Source: Aureimonas glaciei (GTDB lineage Bacteria > Pseudomonadota > Alphaproteobacteria > Rhizobiales > Rhizobiaceae). Taken from it: a DNA stretch of 64,000 bases. Each line of letters begins with the position of its first letter. The stretch's first letter is position 1. Location of the stretch: assembly GCF_014643375.1 (NCBI RefSeq), contig NZ_BMJJ01000002.1:372345-436344 (forward strand), written 5' to 3'. The notes under the pieces were generated by a model. That model did no database searches, was not told the origin of the DNA, and saw only the letters and a program-made list of their open reading frames with translations. Of the stretch, positions 43,145-53,186 are shown one piece after another. The position numbers and the translations under genes are program-made.

Positions 43145-44074
43145 TCAAAAGCTCCTGGTGGGGCGGTCGAGGACGCGCCGGCCCATCAGGCTCGCGGCGA
43201 GGTCGACCATCAGAAGCGCGGTGCGGCCGCGCTCGTCGAGAAAAGGGTTGAGCTCGACGAGGTCGAGGCTGCGCACCAGGCCGCTGTCGTGCAGCATCTC
43301 CATGACGAGATGCGCTTCGCGGAACGTCGCGCCGCCCGGCACTGTCGTGCCGACGCCGGGGGCGACGGCGGGATCGAGAAAATCGACGTCGAGGCTGACA
43401 TGGAGGAGGCCGCCGGAGGCCGCGACCTGATCGAGAAAGGCGCCCAGCAGCGGCGCGATGCCGTGCTCGTCGATCGCCCGCATGTCGTGGACGAGCACGC
43501 CCGCCTCGGCGAGCGCCGCGCGCTCGGCCGGATCGACGCTGCGCAGGCCCAGCATGCAGACATTTTCGGGCTTCACCGCCACGGCGAGCGGCGGAAACAC
43601 CCCGGCAAAGCCGGGGCGGCCGGTGGCATAGGCCATCGGTACCCCGTGCAAATTGCCGCTCTTCGTCGTGTCCGGCGTGTGGAAGTCGGGATGGGCGTCG
43701 AGCCAGAGCACGAAGAGGTCGCGTCCTTCTTCCGCCGCGCGCCGGCTCATGCCGGAAACGGTGCCGGCGGCGAGGCTATGGTCGCCGCCGAGAAAGATCG
43801 GCAGTCCCTCGCCGCCGGCGGCGAAGGCGACATCGGAGAGAAGCGCCGTCCACGCGACGATCTCCGCCAGCTTCTTCAGCGCCGGATTGGCATGCGCCTG
43901 CGGCCCCGATGGCGGGGCGGGCGCGACATTGCCGCGGTCGACGACGGCAAAGCCGAGTTCCTGCAGCGCGCCGGCGAGGCCCGCCGTGCGATAGGCGCTC
44001 GGCCCCATGTCGCAGCCGAGCCGCCCGGCGCCGTCCTGCACCGGCACGCCGATGAGAATGCAGTTCCTGTCCAT
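43145..44074 (-). CDS. rocF: Arginase
   Basis: A 309-residue arginase of the rhizobial ArgI/RocF type, making ornithine and urea from arginine. Manganese ligands are seen in [18 protein letters not shown] and SLDVDFLDP, and the start ATG 44072-44074 follows GGAGAGACG. The ocd gene begins one base after its stop, so the two formed an arginine-to-proline operon. The divergent Lrp gene is its probable regulator. Confidence 0.93.
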   Translation of the reverse strand: MDRNCILIGVPVQDGAGRLGCDMGPSAYRTAGLAGALQELGFAVVDRGNVAPAPPSGPQAHANPALKKLAEIVAWTALLSDVAFAAGGEGLPIFLGGDHSLAAGTVSGMSRRAAEEGRDLFVLWLDAHPDFHTPDTTKSGNLHGVPMAYATGRPGFAGVFPPLAVAVKPENVCMLGLRSVDPAERAALAEAGVLVHDMRAIDEHGIAPLLGAFLDQVAASGGLLHVSLDVDFLDPAVAPGVGTTVPGGATFREAHLVMEMLHDSGLVRSLDLVELNPFLDERGRTALLMVDLAASLMGRRVLDRPTRSF

Positions 44075-44250
44075 CGTCTCTCCACCTCTCGCCAAGGCAG
44101 AAGGATAGCCGCGACGGGTGGCGGAAAGAACGAGGCAGATTGGCAGAATGTGCGATAAGGCTTGGCGGAATGCGCGATTGGAGTAGCCGATATGCACATG
44201 GCTCTGTTTGCGATGGTCGGGAGAGGGCCATCTGACGTCGGACGTGGCAA

Positions 44251-44397
44251 CCCCCCTCTGCCCTGCCGGGCATCTCCCCCTCAAGGGGGGAGATCGGCTG
44301 ATTTTTCCCGCACGTTGCCCGGTACAGGAAGTGCCGCGACAGCAACGAGACCGATCTCCCCCCTTGAGGGGGAGATGGCCGGCAGGCCAGAGGGGGG
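44251..44397. repeat. Long inverted repeat, second copy of the CTCCCCCTCAAGG family
   Basis: Arms 44251-44297 and 44351-44397 (47 bp) are inverted copies with two mismatches, separated by 53 bp. The arm sequence is the same family as 13881-14034. It sits between the divergent rocF and lrp genes, close to or within their promoters. Confidence 0.92.
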
Positions 44398-44465
44398 TGC
44401 CTCGCGCAATCGCCTGCCAGCGGCCACCAGACCAACAACACCGCCTCGCCACCCCGGGAGCCCCC

Positions 44466-44903
44466 ATGGACGATCTCGACCGCCAGCTGATCACCCATCT
44501 CCGCCACAACGGTCGGCGCTCGGTGTCCGACATCGCGCTGGAGCTCGGCGTCTCGCGCGCCACGGTGCGGGCGCGGATCGAGAAGATGGAGGAGCGCGGC
44601 GACATCGTCGGCTATACTGTGATTCTGAGGGCCGACGCGGTGTCGCTGCCGGTGCGCGGGCTGACGCTGGTCGAGGTCGAGGGCCGCAAGGCGGACCGCG
44701 TCGTCGAGGCGCTGGCCGGCTTTCCCGAGATCGGCGCCGTCCACACTACTAACGGCCGCTGGGATCTCGTCGTCGAGATTTCCGCGCAGAACCTGTCCGA
44801 TCTCGACGCCGTCCTGCGCCGAATGCGCCTCATCGACGGCATCACCGCGTCGGAAACGAACCTCTTGCTTGCCACGCCGCGGAGCACGCGGGCGCGGCTT
44901 TGA
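44466..44903 (+). CDS. Lrp/AsnC-family transcriptional regulator
   Basis: A 145-residue Lrp-type regulator: helix-turn-helix at about 5-50 (NGRRSVSDIALELGVSRATV) and a RAM ligand domain (about 65-140; VHTTNGRWDLVVEI). Start ATG 44466. It is divergent from arginase/ocd with a long inverted repeat between, the arrangement seen for Lrp activators of arginine catabolism in rhizobia. Ligand is probably arginine or ornithine (inference). Confidence 0.88.
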   Translation: MDDLDRQLITHLRHNGRRSVSDIALELGVSRATVRARIEKMEERGDIVGYTVILRADAVSLPVRGLTLVEVEGRKADRVVEALAGFPEIGAVHTTNGRWDLVVEISAQNLSDLDAVLRRMRLIDGITASETNLLLATPRSTRARL

Positions 44904-44952
44904 AGCATGATCCCGAAAGGTGGCGTTCCGGCTTTCGGGAAAGATCATGCTT
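44903..44952 (+). terminator. Inverted repeat AAGCATGATC...GATCATGCTT after lrp
   Basis: Arms AAGCATGATCCCGAAA (44903-44918) and TTTCGGGAAAGATCATGCTT (44933-44952) form a hairpin immediately after the lrp stop. The same unit is a common spacer element in rhizobial genomes. It probably ends the lrp transcript, though no T-run follows. The rest of the gap to 45113 has no gene. Confidence 0.55.
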
Positions 44953-45112
44953 TAGGCAGCAAAGTTGCCCCATGCCCGCCGGCGATCGCTGCGGGGGACG
45001 TAAGAACCAAGGAATACGAACGATAATCTCCCATCGCGCCCGCATTTAGATTCCCATGCGTCGCGGCTGCCGGGCTTCGGGCATAAGTCTGCCACAACCC
45101 TGGAGCCTGCCC

Positions 45113-46309
45113 ATGTCGTCGATCACCTCGTCCCCCTCCCGTCTTTCCCTTCCCCCGACCTTCGGGACGGCGGGTTTCGTCTCGCTGGCGGTGCTGCTGA
45201 TCGGCACGCTGGCGCTCGGCCTCTCCTATGGTCCGGCCCATGGCGCGCTCTTTCTCGTCGGCGGCGCGCTCGGCATCGCACTATATCACGCGTCTTTCGG
45301 CTTCACCGCGGCGTGGCGGGAATTCATCCTGGAGGGCCGCGGCCGGGGCCTCAGGGCGCAGATGGTGCTTCTCGCTCTGGCGGTGGTGCTGTTCTTTCCG
45401 GCGCTCGCGGCGGGCACCTTGTTCGGTAATCCGGTGTCGGGCCTCGTCCAGCCGCTCAGCCTGTCCGTCGTCATCGGCGCCTTCCTCTTCGGCCTCGGCA
45501 TGCAGCTCGGCGGCGGCTGCGCCTCCGGCACGCTGTTCACCGCCGGCGGCGGCAATGCGCGCATGCTGGTGACGCTGTTCTTCTTCATCGTCGGCTCGGT
45601 GCTGGCCACGGTGAATTTCGACTGGTGGGTGTCGCTGCCCTCCTTCGCGCCGGTCACGCTCGTCTCGCTCGGCGCCCCGGTCGGCATCCTCGTCTCGCTC
45701 GCCGTCTTCGCCGCCATCGCGGCCCTCACCATCGTCGTCGAAAAGCGCCGCAATGGCGCGCTCGAGACCACGCCGCCGGCCCCGCGCCACGGGTTCTCGC
45801 GCTATCTTCGCGGCCCCTGGCCGATCGTCGCCGGCGCGGTGGCACTCGCTCTTCTCAACTTCGCGACCCTTGCGCTCGCCGGGCGCCCCTGGGGCATCAC
45901 CTCGGCCTTCGCGCTTTGGGGCGCCAAGGGCGCGGACCTCATCGGCTTCGATCCCTCGGCCTGGGCCTACTGGCAGAGCGCGGCCAATGCCAAGGCGCTG
46001 CAGGCCAGCGTCTTTGCCGACATCACCTCGGTCATGGATTTCGGCATCATCGCCGGCGCCATGCTGGCAGCGGTGCTCGCCGGCAAGTTCGCGCCGAACT
46101 TCCGCATCCCGCTGCGCTCGCTCGCGGCCGCCGTCGTCGGCGGGCTGCTGCTCGGCTACGGCTCGCGCATCGCCTATGGCTGCAACATCGGCGCCTATTT
46201 CTCCGGGATTGCCTCGGGCAGCCTGCATGGCTGGCTCTGGGCCGTGGCGGCCTTTGCCGGCAACATCCTCGGCGTGAAGGCGCGGCCGTTCTTCTTCGAC
46301 CGGGCCTAA
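45113..46309 (+). CDS. YeeE/YedE-family (TsuA-like) sulfur-compound transporter
   Basis: An inner-membrane protein of 398 residues with about nine to ten hydrophobic segments in two related halves. Each half holds a cysteine-bearing motif, GGGCASGTLFTAGGG near residue 140 and YGCNIGAYFSG near 365, as in the thiosulfate transporter TsuA and YedE. Uptake of thiosulfate or a persulfide/selenium compound is the family role. Start ATG 45113 with GGAG nine bases upstream. The gene stands alone. Confidence 0.87.
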   Translation: MSSITSSPSRLSLPPTFGTAGFVSLAVLLIGTLALGLSYGPAHGALFLVGGALGIALYHASFGFTAAWREFILEGRGRGLRAQMVLLALAVVLFFPALAAGTLFGNPVSGLVQPLSLSVVIGAFLFGLGMQLGGGCASGTLFTAGGGNARMLVTLFFFIVGSVLATVNFDWWVSLPSFAPVTLVSLGAPVGILVSLAVFAAIAALTIVVEKRRNGALETTPPAPRHGFSRYLRGPWPIVAGAVALALLNFATLALAGRPWGITSAFALWGAKGADLIGFDPSAWAYWQSAANAKALQASVFADITSVMDFGIIAGAMLAAVLAGKFAPNFRIPLRSLAAAVVGGLLLGYGSRIAYGCNIGAYFSGIASGSLHGWLWAVAAFAGNILGVKARPFFFDRA

Positions 46310-46416
46310 GCAAAGGCGGGGCCGATTCAGCCGAGCCACGGCCTCCGCACCTGACTTGACAGCGCCGCCGCGGCATCAGCCGGGCGGCGTTGTCGTGCGC
46401 AGCAGGGAACGACGTC

Positions 46417-47055
46417 TCAGCCAGGGCGCTCAGCCCCCGGTGCGCCACCGAGGCCCTGCCGGATATGCGCCTCGATCACCGTCCGCAGTTTTGGCGCATC
46501 CCGCGCCTCGATCGCCGCCACCATCTCGAAATGCTCCTCCGCCGACTGCTCGATACGGGCGCGTGTCGCCCATTGCGAGGCCGGGGCGGGGGAGGTGCGC
46601 AGGCGCAGCTCCTCGACGAGGTCGACGAGGCTGCGATTCCCCGTCAGGTCGAGCAGCGCGCGGTGGAAGCGGAGATTCGCCTCGTAGATCTCGAAGATCG
46701 TGCCGTCCGGCAGCAGGCGCCGAAAGGTTTCCGCAAGGGCTGACAGCCTGGCGATGTCGGCGGCTTCGGCGCGTGCCACGATTTCCGGCGCGGCGCCGGT
46801 CTCGAGATAGAGGCGGATGTCGCGGATCTCGATCGCCTTGTCGTCGTCTTCGCGGTGAACGTAGTAGCCGCGGTTGGGCACATATTCGATCAGCCGCTTG
46901 TGGCTGAGCTGCTCCAGCGCCCGGCGGATGTCGGAGCGGTTGCGGGCATAGCGTTCCTGCAGGTCGATCTGCTTCAGCCAGGAGCCCTGGGAAAAGCGGC
47001 CCTCGCGGATGTCGGCGGCGATCCTGTCGGCCAGGCTGCCCAGTCCCTCGCTCAT
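46417..47055 (-). CDS. GntR-family (FCD) transcriptional regulator
   Basis: A 212-residue FadR-type regulator. The winged helix-turn-helix is at about 5-70 (LKQIDLQERYARNRSDIRRA; EYVPNRGYYVHRE), with an all-helical FCD ligand domain after residue 80. Start ATG 47053-47055. It is divergent from the amidohydrolase/ABC transporter operon; an ATTGG-N2-CCAAT palindrome is in the shared 252-bp spacer. The ligand is probably the amidohydrolase substrate or its amino-acid product. Confidence 0.88.
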   Translation of the reverse strand: MSEGLGSLADRIAADIREGRFSQGSWLKQIDLQERYARNRSDIRRALEQLSHKRLIEYVPNRGYYVHREDDDKAIEIRDIRLYLETGAAPEIVARAEAADIARLSALAETFRRLLPDGTIFEIYEANLRFHRALLDLTGNRSLVDLVEELRLRTSPAPASQWATRARIEQSAEEHFEMVAAIEARDAPKLRTVIEAHIRQGLGGAPGAERPG

Positions 47056-47180
47056 CGCCTGCCTCCTCGCTTTCTCCTCGATGCCATGGCCGCCGTTCCG
47101 CTGCAATCTGCCACCGGAGCATGCTGCCGAAAAACGAGGCAGAATCGGGGTTTGCACCGTCACGAAAATCGTGCATTCAT

Positions 47181-47192
47181 ATTGGCACCAAT
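47181..47192. promoter_or_regulatory. Candidate GntR operator ATTGG-CA-CCAAT
   Basis: A 12-bp element with exact inverted 5-bp arms in the AT-richer part of the divergent spacer. It fits the FadR-subfamily operator form, and the second GntR regulator in the window has ATTGG-AT-CCAAT in the equivalent place. Confidence 0.5.
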
Positions 47193-47307
47193 TTTGGCGC
47201 AATCGCGGATCCGGTGCAAGCCGGACGGGCCGGCGTCGGACGGGCTGGAACCGAGGCGGCGCGCGAACAGCGCCCTTCGGCAATGCTCGGCAGGCAGGAA
47301 GACACGC

Positions 47308-48726
47308 ATGACGAACAGCAATGCCATCTGGGCCCATGTCGAAGCCGAGACGCCGGACTTCATCGCCCTCAGCGACCGGGTCTGGGGCATGCCCGAGCTG
47401 AACTTTGCCGAGACGCGCTCGGCCGCCGAGCATCTCGCCATGCTGGAGGCCAAGGGGTTTCGCGCTTCGTCCGGCATTGCCGGACTGCCGACGGCGGTCA
47501 TGGGCGAAGCCGGCGAGGGCGGGCCTGTGATCGCCATCCTCGGTGAGTTCGACGCGCTGCCGGGCCTCAGCCAGGAGGCCGGCGTCGCCGAGCACCGCGA
47601 GATCGAAAAGCGCGGCAACGGCCATGGCTGCGGCCACAATCTGCTCGGCGCCGGTTCGCTGCTCGCCGCCACCGCGGTGAAGGACTGGCTCGCGGCGAAC
47701 GGCATGGCCGGCCGCGTGCGCTATTACGGTTGCCCGGCGGAAGAGGGTGGCTCGGCCAAGGGCTTCATGGTCCGCGAAGGCGTGTTCGACGATGTCGACA
47801 TCGCCATCTCCTGGCACCCGGCGCCGCTCGCCGGCGTCAACAACCCCATCTCGCTCGCCTGCAACGAGGTGGTGTTCGAGTTCCGCGGCCGGGCGGCGCA
47901 TGCCGCGGCGTCGCCGGAGCTCGGCCGCTCGGCGCTCGACGCGGTCGAGCTGATGAGCGTCGGCGTCAACTACATGCGCGAGCACATGCCCTCGACCGCC
48001 CGCATCCACTATGCCGTGATCGATTCCGGCGGCATCGCGCCGAACGTCGTCCAGGCCTATGCCAAGGTGCGCTATCTCATCCGCGCCCGCGAGCTCGGCG
48101 AACTGCACGCCCTCCTGAAGCGCGTGCAGAAGGTCGCCGAGGGCGCAGCCCTGATGACCGAGACGCAGGTGACCAGCCACATCGTCTCCGGCGACGCCAA
48201 CCTCATCGGCAACACGCCGCTGGAGCAGGCCATGCACCGCCAGCTCGAGCGGCTGGGGCCGCCGGTCTTCGACGCGGCCGACCAGGCCTTTGCGCGCGAG
48301 ATCCAGGCGACGCTGAGCGAGGAGGACATCGTGGCCGCCTTCGCGCGTTTCGGCATGACGCCGCGCCGCGACACCGCGCTCTGCGACACCATCTTTCCGC
48401 CCGAGGCCGGCGACGGCACGCATGTCGGCTCGACCGATGTCGGCACCGTCAGCTGGGTCGTCCCGACCGTGCAGATGCGCGGCGCGACCTATGCCATCGG
48501 CACCCCTGGCCATTCCTGGCAGCTGGTCGCACAGGGCAAGACGCCCGCCGCGCACAAGGGCATGGAGCATGCCGCCAAGGTCATGGCCGCTACAGCCGCC
48601 GACCTTTTTGCCGATCCCGCACTGATCGCTGACGCCAAGGCCGATTTCGCCAGGCGGCGCGAGGGCCGACCCTTCGTCAACCCGATCCCCGACGACGTCC
48701 AGCCGGAACTGCCGTCCGCCGGCTGA
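47308..48726 (+). CDS. M20-family amidohydrolase (p-aminobenzoyl-glutamate hydrolase subunit B-like)
   Basis: A 472-residue metallo-amidohydrolase of the AbgB/IAA-amino-acid hydrolase type. GEFDALPGLSQEAG and RGNGHGCGHNLLG hold metal ligands, YYGCPAEEGGSAKGFM the Glu/Asp region, and HPAPLAGVNN the following His; the satellite domain is about 190-310. It should release an amino acid from an N-acyl or aryl conjugate. Start ATG 47308 with AGGAAG upstream. The next four genes encode an amino-acid importer, so conjugate uptake and cleavage may be linked. Confidence 0.9.
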   Translation: MTNSNAIWAHVEAETPDFIALSDRVWGMPELNFAETRSAAEHLAMLEAKGFRASSGIAGLPTAVMGEAGEGGPVIAILGEFDALPGLSQEAGVAEHREIEKRGNGHGCGHNLLGAGSLLAATAVKDWLAANGMAGRVRYYGCPAEEGGSAKGFMVREGVFDDVDIAISWHPAPLAGVNNPISLACNEVVFEFRGRAAHAAASPELGRSALDAVELMSVGVNYMREHMPSTARIHYAVIDSGGIAPNVVQAYAKVRYLIRARELGELHALLKRVQKVAEGAALMTETQVTSHIVSGDANLIGNTPLEQAMHRQLERLGPPVFDAADQAFAREIQATLSEEDIVAAFARFGMTPRRDTALCDTIFPPEAGDGTHVGSTDVGTVSWVVPTVQMRGATYAIGTPGHSWQLVAQGKTPAAHKGMEHAAKVMAATAADLFADPALIADAKADFARRREGRPFVNPIPDDVQPELPSAG

Positions 48727-48798
48727 TCTCGCCTTTCGAGGCCGTCCCTCTCGACCCTCCGGAGGCGCCGCCCTCCGCAATGGAAGTTCTCCCGCCCG

Positions 48799-49518
48799 AT
48801 GGACCAGCCCGGCTTCCTGCAACTGATGAGCTTTGGCCCGGGCGGCTGGGCCCCGGCCATGCTGATGGGCGCCGGCGTCACGGTGATCCTGGCGCTGACG
48901 GGCTTTGCCCTCGGCGCCTGTTTCGGGGTCGCCGGCGCCTATGCCAAGATTTCCGGCGGCCCCGTCGCGCGGCGGGTGGCGGACGTCTACACCACGGTGC
49001 TGCGCGGCATCCCCGATCTCCTCATCATCTATCTCTTCTATTTCGGCGGCAGCGCGGTGCTCACGGCTGTCGGCCGCTTCTTCGGCGGCGAGGGTTTTGT
49101 CTCCATCCCCGCCTTCCTCGCCGGCGCGCTCGCCATCGGCGTCGTGTCCGGCGCGCAGCACACGGAGGTGTTTCGCGGCGCCTTCCGGGCGGTGCAGCCG
49201 GGCGAGCTGGAGGCGGCGACCGCCGCCGGCATGTCGCCGGGGCTGAAATTCCGGCGCATCGTCGCGCCGCTGGCTTTGCGCCACGCGCTGCCGGGCCTCG
49301 GCAATGTCTGGCAGGTGGTGCTAAAGGAGTCGGCGCTGGTCTCGGTCACCGGCACGGTGGAGCTGCTTCGGCAGTCGCAGATCGGCGCGGGGTCGACGCG
49401 CGAGCCCTTCGATTTCTACTTCGCCGCCGCCATCCTCTACCTCTGCATCTCGACCCTCTCCAACCTCGCCTTCCGGCGCGCCGAAAAACACTACAGCCGC
49501 GGCGTGAGGAGAGCCTGA
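48799..49518 (+). CDS. Polar amino-acid ABC transporter permease (HisQ-like)
   Basis: A 239-residue inner-membrane permease with about five helices. The binding-protein-dependent transport EAA loop is [20 protein letters not shown] near residue 140. It pairs with the next permease, whose ATG overlaps its stop (TGATG). Closest in style to histidine/arginine/octopine permeases. Start ATG 48799; the 72-bp gap after the amidohydrolase suggests co-transcription. Confidence 0.9.
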   Translation: MDQPGFLQLMSFGPGGWAPAMLMGAGVTVILALTGFALGACFGVAGAYAKISGGPVARRVADVYTTVLRGIPDLLIIYLFYFGGSAVLTAVGRFFGGEGFVSIPAFLAGALAIGVVSGAQHTEVFRGAFRAVQPGELEAATAAGMSPGLKFRRIVAPLALRHALPGLGNVWQVVLKESALVSVTGTVELLRQSQIGAGSTREPFDFYFAAAILYLCISTLSNLAFRRAEKHYSRGVRRA

Positions 49519-50246
49519 TGGATTTCGGATTCTTCGCCGAGGCCTTCTGGCGCCTCCTTCCCGGCGTGCCGATGACGCTGCAGCTGGCCTTCCTGTCCTG
49601 CGCCTTCGGCGCCGTGCTGGCGCTGATCCTCGCCTCGATGCGCCTGTCCGGCGTCCTGCCGCTCGATCTCTTCGCCCGGGCCTATGTCTTCGTCTTCCGC
49701 GGCACGCCGCTGCTCGTCCAGATCTTCCTGATCTATTACGGCCTCAGCCAGTTTCCGGCGCTGCGCCAGAGCTTTCTCTGGCCGATCCTGCGCGAGCCCT
49801 TCGCCTGCGCCGTCATCGCGCTGACGCTGAACACCGGCGCCTATGCCAGCGAGATCATCCGCGGCGGGCTGCTCGGCGTGCCGCACGGCCAGATCGAGGC
49901 GGCGCGGGCCTGCGGCATGTCGCGGTTCCTGCTGTTTCGCCGGATCGTCCTGCCGCTCGCCATTCGCCAGGCGCTGCCGGCCTACGGCACCGAGATCATC
50001 CTGATGGTCAAGGCCACCTCGCTCGCCTCGATCATCACCCTGATGGAGCTGACCGGCCTCGCCGCCAAGATGATCTCCGACACCTACCGGGTGATCGAGG
50101 TCTTCGTCGTCGCCGGCGCGATCTACCTCGCCATCAATTTCGTCCTGACGCGGATCGTGCTCATGCTCGAACACTGGCTGACCCCGCATTTGCGCGCCCG
50201 CAAGGAGCCGGCGATTCTCGTCGGCCAGATCGGAGACCAGGCATGA
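49518..50246 (+). CDS. Polar amino-acid ABC transporter permease (HisM-like)
   Basis: A 242-residue second permease. [20 protein letters not shown] and the EAA loop [20 protein letters not shown] are characteristic. It is coupled to both neighbours: a one-base overlap with the first permease and a four-base overlap with the ATPase gene. Together the two permeases should form the heterodimeric channel. Confidence 0.91.
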   Translation: MDFGFFAEAFWRLLPGVPMTLQLAFLSCAFGAVLALILASMRLSGVLPLDLFARAYVFVFRGTPLLVQIFLIYYGLSQFPALRQSFLWPILREPFACAVIALTLNTGAYASEIIRGGLLGVPHGQIEAARACGMSRFLLFRRIVLPLAIRQALPAYGTEIILMVKATSLASIITLMELTGLAAKMISDTYRVIEVFVVAGAIYLAINFVLTRIVLMLEHWLTPHLRARKEPAILVGQIGDQA

Positions 50247-51028
50247 GCACTGCCCTCGAAACCGGCACGCCGAAGGTCGCGGTCGAACTGACGGATCTCC
50301 ACAAGCGCTTCGGCTCGCTGGAGGTGCTGAAGGGGATTTCAGTCAAGGCGCACGAGGGCGAGGTCGTCTCCATCCTCGGCGCTTCGGGTTCCGGCAAATC
50401 GACCATGCTGCGCTGCATCAACATGCTGGAGGTGCCGACGTCCGGCACGGTCGCCGTCGGCGGCGAGACGACCGCGCTGACGGCCAACCGGCGCGGCGAG
50501 ACCATGCCGGCGGATCGCAAACAGGTCGACCGCATCCGCTCGCGCGTCGCCATGGTGTTCCAGACCTTCAATCTCTGGTCGCACAAGACGGTGCTGGAAA
50601 ACGTCATCGAGGCGCCGATCCATGTCCAGGGCCGGCCGCGCGCGGAGGCGATCGAGGAGGCCGAGGCCATGCTCGACAAGGTCGGCATCGCGGACAAGCG
50701 CGACCAGTATCCGGCGCATCTCTCCGGCGGCCAGCAGCAGCGGGCGGCGATCGCCCGGGCGCTCGCCATGCGGCCCGAGGTGATGCTGTTCGACGAGCCA
50801 ACCTCGGCGCTCGACCCCGAGCTCGTCGGCGAGGTGCTGCGCGTCATGCGCGCGCTCGCCGAGGAGGGCCGCACCATGCTCGTCGTCACCCACGAAATGG
50901 GCTTTGCCCGCGACGTCTCCAGCCGTGTCCTGTTCCTGCACCAGGGCCTGATCGACGCCGAAGGCACGCCCGCGACGCTGTTTGGCGGCGGCGGCTCGGA
51001 GCGCTTCCGAAAATTCATCGCCGGCTGA
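50243..51028 (+). CDS. Polar amino-acid ABC transporter ATP-binding protein (HisP-like)
   Basis: A 261-residue ABC ATPase. Walker [10 protein letters not shown] (about 51-59), signature LSGGQQQR, Walker [15 protein letters not shown] and the H-loop VVTHEM are all intact. The insertion of [20 protein letters not shown] resembles HisP-type subunits. It energises the two preceding permeases. The binding protein gene follows by 36 bp. Confidence 0.93.
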   Translation: MSTALETGTPKVAVELTDLHKRFGSLEVLKGISVKAHEGEVVSILGASGSGKSTMLRCINMLEVPTSGTVAVGGETTALTANRRGETMPADRKQVDRIRSRVAMVFQTFNLWSHKTVLENVIEAPIHVQGRPRAEAIEEAEAMLDKVGIADKRDQYPAHLSGGQQQRAAIARALAMRPEVMLFDEPTSALDPELVGEVLRVMRALAEEGRTMLVVTHEMGFARDVSSRVLFLHQGLIDAEGTPATLFGGGGSERFRKFIAG

Positions 51029-51064
51029 GGCCGCGCCCTGCTTTCACAACGAAGAGGAAGTCCC

Positions 51065-51913
51065 ATGAAGAGCCTGCCGAAAATCCTCGCCATCGCGCTC
51101 GCCGCGTCGAGCCTCCTTGCCGGCGTCGCCGCGGCGAAGGACTGGAAGGAAGTCACCATCGCCACCGAGGGCGCTTTCCCGCCGTGGAATTCGACCGAGG
51201 CGGACGGCACGCTCGTCGGCTTCGAGATCGACCTCGCCAAGGACCTCTGCGGCCGCATGAAGGTGGAATGCAAGGTCGAGGCCCAGGCCTGGGACGGCAT
51301 CATCCCGGCGCTGACGGCCGGCAAGTTCGACGCCATCATGTCCGGCATGTCGGCGACGGCCAAGCGCGAGGAAGTCATCGGCTTCTCCACGCCCTACGGC
51401 TCGACCGGCCAGACTTTTGCCGTGCTGGAAGGCAGCGACCTCGCCAAGATGCCGCTGAACGGCGAGCTCTTCCCGCTGGAGAGCGACCCTGAGGGCGCCG
51501 CCAAAGCCGTCGAGACGATCAAGCCCGCCTTCAAGGGCAAGGTCATCGGCGTCCAGGCCTCCTCGATCGCCGAATCCTTCCTGCAGAAGAATTTTGCCGA
51601 TGTCGCCGAGATCCGCGAATACAAGACGACGCAGGAACACGATCTCGACCTGATGTCCGGCCGCGTCGACGCCATCATGGCCTCGATGGCCTATGTCACG
51701 ACGGCCGCCAAGGACGCCGCCAACAAGGGTCTTCAGCCCGTCGGCCCGCGCTTTCAGGGCGGCATGCTGGGCAGAGGTTCCTCGGTCGGCCTGCGCAAGG
51801 AAGACACCGAGCTGAAGGCGCTGTTCGACAAGGCCATCGCCGAGGCCAATGCCGACGGCACGATCAAGACATTGTCGGACAAGTGGTTCGGCTTCGACGT
51901 CTCGGTCCGCTGA
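51065..51913 (+). CDS. Periplasmic amino-acid-binding protein of the ABC importer
   Basis: A 282-residue type II binding protein (SBP_bac_3). The first ~24 residues are a Sec signal peptide ending AAA; the mature part begins with VTIATEGAFPPWNSTEADG, and GFEIDLAKDLCGRMKVEC, DAIMSGMSATAKREE and LDLMSGRVDAIMAS are family segments. Pattern suggests a polar or cationic amino acid. It is the last gene of the operon and is followed by a strong hairpin. Confidence 0.92.
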   Translation: MKSLPKILAIALAASSLLAGVAAAKDWKEVTIATEGAFPPWNSTEADGTLVGFEIDLAKDLCGRMKVECKVEAQAWDGIIPALTAGKFDAIMSGMSATAKREEVIGFSTPYGSTGQTFAVLEGSDLAKMPLNGELFPLESDPEGAAKAVETIKPAFKGKVIGVQASSIAESFLQKNFADVAEIREYKTTQEHDLDLMSGRVDAIMASMAYVTTAAKDAANKGLQPVGPRFQGGMLGRGSSVGLRKEDTELKALFDKAIAEANADGTIKTLSDKWFGFDVSVR

Positions 51914-51920
51914 TCCAGCG

Positions 51921-51956
51921 GGGATGACGGGAGCCGGTCGCCGGCCCCGTCGTCCC
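51921..51956 (+). terminator. Nested hairpin after the amino-acid importer operon
   Basis: GGGATGACGGG (51921-51931) pairs with CCCGTCGTCCC (51946-51956), one G-T pair, and inside lies GCCGG-TCG-CCGGC. No T-run follows, so it may be a Rho-assisted terminator or 3'-stabilising structure. The spacer up to 52153 shows no gene. Confidence 0.5.
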
Positions 51957-52153
51957 GCCGATCGCGCGGGCGAAGGGTGATCACGCGCCCGGGCCGCCTC
52001 TGACGGCTTCGCGAACGCCCGGCCGTAGGGGCCGGGCATCCGGCCATGGCTGGGCGGGGACCGGCTAGCCCCCGCGCGCCGGTCCCCGCTTTGCGCGGCC
52101 CTGTCGATCCTCCCGGCCGTTTCCGGCACCGATCTCCAGGCCGCATCCCGGCG

Positions 52154-52996
52154 TCAGTGCGACAACAGCACCGGCACGGTCATGTGCTTCAGGATGTGCT
52201 GCGTCACCCCGCCGAACAGCATTTCGCGCACCCTGGAATGGCCGAAACAGCCCATGACGAGAAGGTCCGAGCCGTGGTCGGCAAGGCTCGACAGGATGTC
52301 GTCGCCGGCCGAAATGTCGGCGCTGTAGGACGTCGCCGCCTCGACGGGAATGCCATGGCGGGCCAGCGCCACCACCAGGTCGTCGGCGCTGGCAAGGCCC
52401 GCGGCCGGACGGTCGCGCTTCGGATCGATCGCCAGGATCCGCACATGGTGGGCCGCCTGCATCAGCGGCACGGCGTCGAAGGCGGCGCGGGCCGCTTCGC
52501 GCGTGCCGTTCCAGGCGACGAGGACGCGCTCACCGACCTGGCTGAAGCGGCCGGCATAGGGCACGGCCAGCACCGGGCGGCCGCATCCCATCACGAGGTC
52601 GGCGAGCATCGGGTCGCCGCCGGCGTCGGCGTCGGGGTTCTGGCCGGCGATCACGAGGTCGGCGCACATGGCGTGGCGATTGAGGAGGCGACCATTGTCG
52701 GGGCGCAGCGTCTGCTCGCACCGCCATTCGGTCTTCGTCGCGCCCGCCGCGCGGGCCTTCTCGCGAAACATCGCCTCGATGGCCTCGGCCTCGAACTGGC
52801 GCAGGCGGTGTGTTTCCTCGATGAAGCCGGCCGGGATCTCCGCCGGAAACATGCCGATGCTGGCGGTGATATCGGCCGGCATGACGTGCACGCCGGCGAG
52901 ATGGGCATCGTGTCGATCGGCGAGCGGCAGCGCGAGGTCCATCAGCGCCTCGGCCCGGTCCTTGGAATCCAGCACCACCAGAATGGTCTTGTACAT
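52154..52996 (-). CDS. Universal stress protein, tandem Usp domains
   Basis: A 280-residue cytosolic protein with two Usp folds. The first (about 1-145) begins MYKTILVVLDSKDRAEALMD and lacks the nucleotide motif; the second (about 150-280) keeps MGCFGHSRVREMLFGGVTQ, the G-x2-G-x9-G ATP-binding loop. The family supports survival under stress and starvation. I chose ATG 52994-52996; a GTG directly before it is equally possible. It lies 190 bp downstream of a second usp gene on the same strand. Confidence 0.9.
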   Translation of the reverse strand: MYKTILVVLDSKDRAEALMDLALPLADRHDAHLAGVHVMPADITASIGMFPAEIPAGFIEETHRLRQFEAEAIEAMFREKARAAGATKTEWRCEQTLRPDNGRLLNRHAMCADLVIAGQNPDADAGGDPMLADLVMGCGRPVLAVPYAGRFSQVGERVLVAWNGTREAARAAFDAVPLMQAAHHVRILAIDPKRDRPAAGLASADDLVVALARHGIPVEAATSYSADISAGDDILSSLADHGSDLLVMGCFGHSRVREMLFGGVTQHILKHMTVPVLLSH

Positions 52997-53186
52997 CACC
53001 TGTTGTCTCCCGATGCGGTGCCAGGACGGGGCCTCCCGATCCTGGCGTGCCGGCAGACTGGCCCTCTTGCCGAGCCGCTGCCTTGATCTGCCGCAAGCCG
53101 GAAGAGGCGGCTTCTCGGCCGCTCCAAAGCCGGAAGTGCCCGTCCGCGCCGGCGACGGAGCGACGTGGCCGCGGGCGTCGCGCTTC

